A DNA stretch of 45,918 bases from contig CACOYX010000007.1 in assembly GCA_902631535.1 (NCBI GenBank), positions 1-45,918 on the forward strand, in the 5' to 3' direction. This stretch comes from an uncultured Pelagibacteraceae bacterium. GTDB taxonomy: Bacteria; Pseudomonadota; Alphaproteobacteria; Pelagibacterales; Pelagibacteraceae. The notes below the pieces were generated by a model that was not told the DNA's origin, did not search any database, and worked only from the letters and a program-made list of their open reading frames with translations. How positions within the stretch are numbered: position 1 is the stretch's first letter; every line of letters starts with the position of its first letter. Made by a program: the position numbers and the translations under genes. Of the stretch, positions 45,874 to 45,918 are shown in pieces.

Positions 45874-45918
45874 ATGATTGAATATTTAAAAAAAAATAAA
45901 CGAATAGTGCTTATAATT
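45874..45918 (+). CDS. Start of an unidentified gene, cut by the right edge
   Basis: An ATG at 45874 opens 15 codons (MIEYLKKNKRIVLII) to the window end. A basic then hydrophobic start suits a membrane or exported protein, but 15 residues are too few to identify it. It begins 12 bases after tRNA-Leu. Confidence 0.35.
   Translation, partial: MIEYLKKNKRIVLII

Overview
The window is a very AT-rich, tightly packed bacterial chromosome segment. Genes overlap by 1-14 bases or are a few bases apart, no stretch over about 150 bases lacks a gene, and no insertion sequence, CRISPR array or rRNA was seen. Gene content and order (tol-pal block, DUF1013/TrcR next to rpmE, DUF4164-like/zapA pair, rluD-rpoH, glyQS-ppdK), the A/T-rich codon use and the streamlined spacing point to the alphaproteobacterial SAR11/Pelagibacterales group. 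This is inferred from sequence character, not from a database search.

Layout. (1) 1-5.6 kb, minus strand: coiled-coil protein and zapA, 5-formyl-THF cyclo-ligase, ymdB, yebC, a phage-type ruvC, tolQ, tolR, tolA and the first 102 codons of tolB, which run off the left edge. (2) 5.7-13.2 kb, plus strand: tkt, pgk, class I aldolase, thiE, efp, suhB, rpmE, trcR, rpsU (apparently with an ATT start), a cold-shock gene and initiator tRNA-fMet. (3) 13.25-15.5 kb: one reading frame holding the front of typA fused in frame to the back of tolB. (4) 15.6-24.6 kb, plus: pal, a strong terminator, cpoB/ybgF, tilS, ftsH, folP, glmM, thiD, purA. (5) 24.6-31.5 kb, minus: rpoH and rluD, then a plus-strand tRNA-Arg(TCG), then a small surface-glycan-like block (GT17 glycosyltransferase, FkbM methyltransferase, putative Fe(II)/2OG oxygenase, ABC-2 exporter), then tsaC/sua5. 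(6) 31.5-37.3 kb: xseB-ispA-dxs (plus), aroC (minus), pdxH (plus), polyprenyl diphosphate synthase (minus). (7) 37.4-45.9 kb: S49 peptidase, glyQ, glyS, ppdK (plus), nadC and nadA (minus), tRNA-Leu(GAG) and the first codons of another gene.

How the genes work together. The Tol-Pal envelope system (tolQRAB, pal, cpoB) is split between the left edge and 14.5-17 kb. Flipping bases 1 to about 14,530 would put the tolB front in line with its back and restore one co-oriented run: yebC-ruvC-tolQ-tolR-tolA-tolB-pal-cpoB-tilS-ftsH. The TypA-TolB frame is therefore best read as an inversion junction, either an assembly error or a real rearrangement, and not as a new fusion protein. Other themes are central carbon metabolism (tkt, pgk, aldolase, ppdK), the isoprenoid start (dxs, ispA, polyprenyl synthase), cofactors (thiE and thiD without a thiC in view, folP, cyclo-ligase, pdxH, nadA/nadC), and translation (efp, rpmE, rpsU, tilS, tsaC, rluD, glyQS).

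The most interesting points are the TypA/TolB junction, the ATT start with a strong Shine-Dalgarno on rpsU, the phage-type resolvase in the usual ruvC position with no ruvAB next to it, the glycan block beside tRNA-Arg, tRNA-fMet ending 2 bases before the typA start codon, and three convergent gene pairs that share one TTAA as both stop codons.
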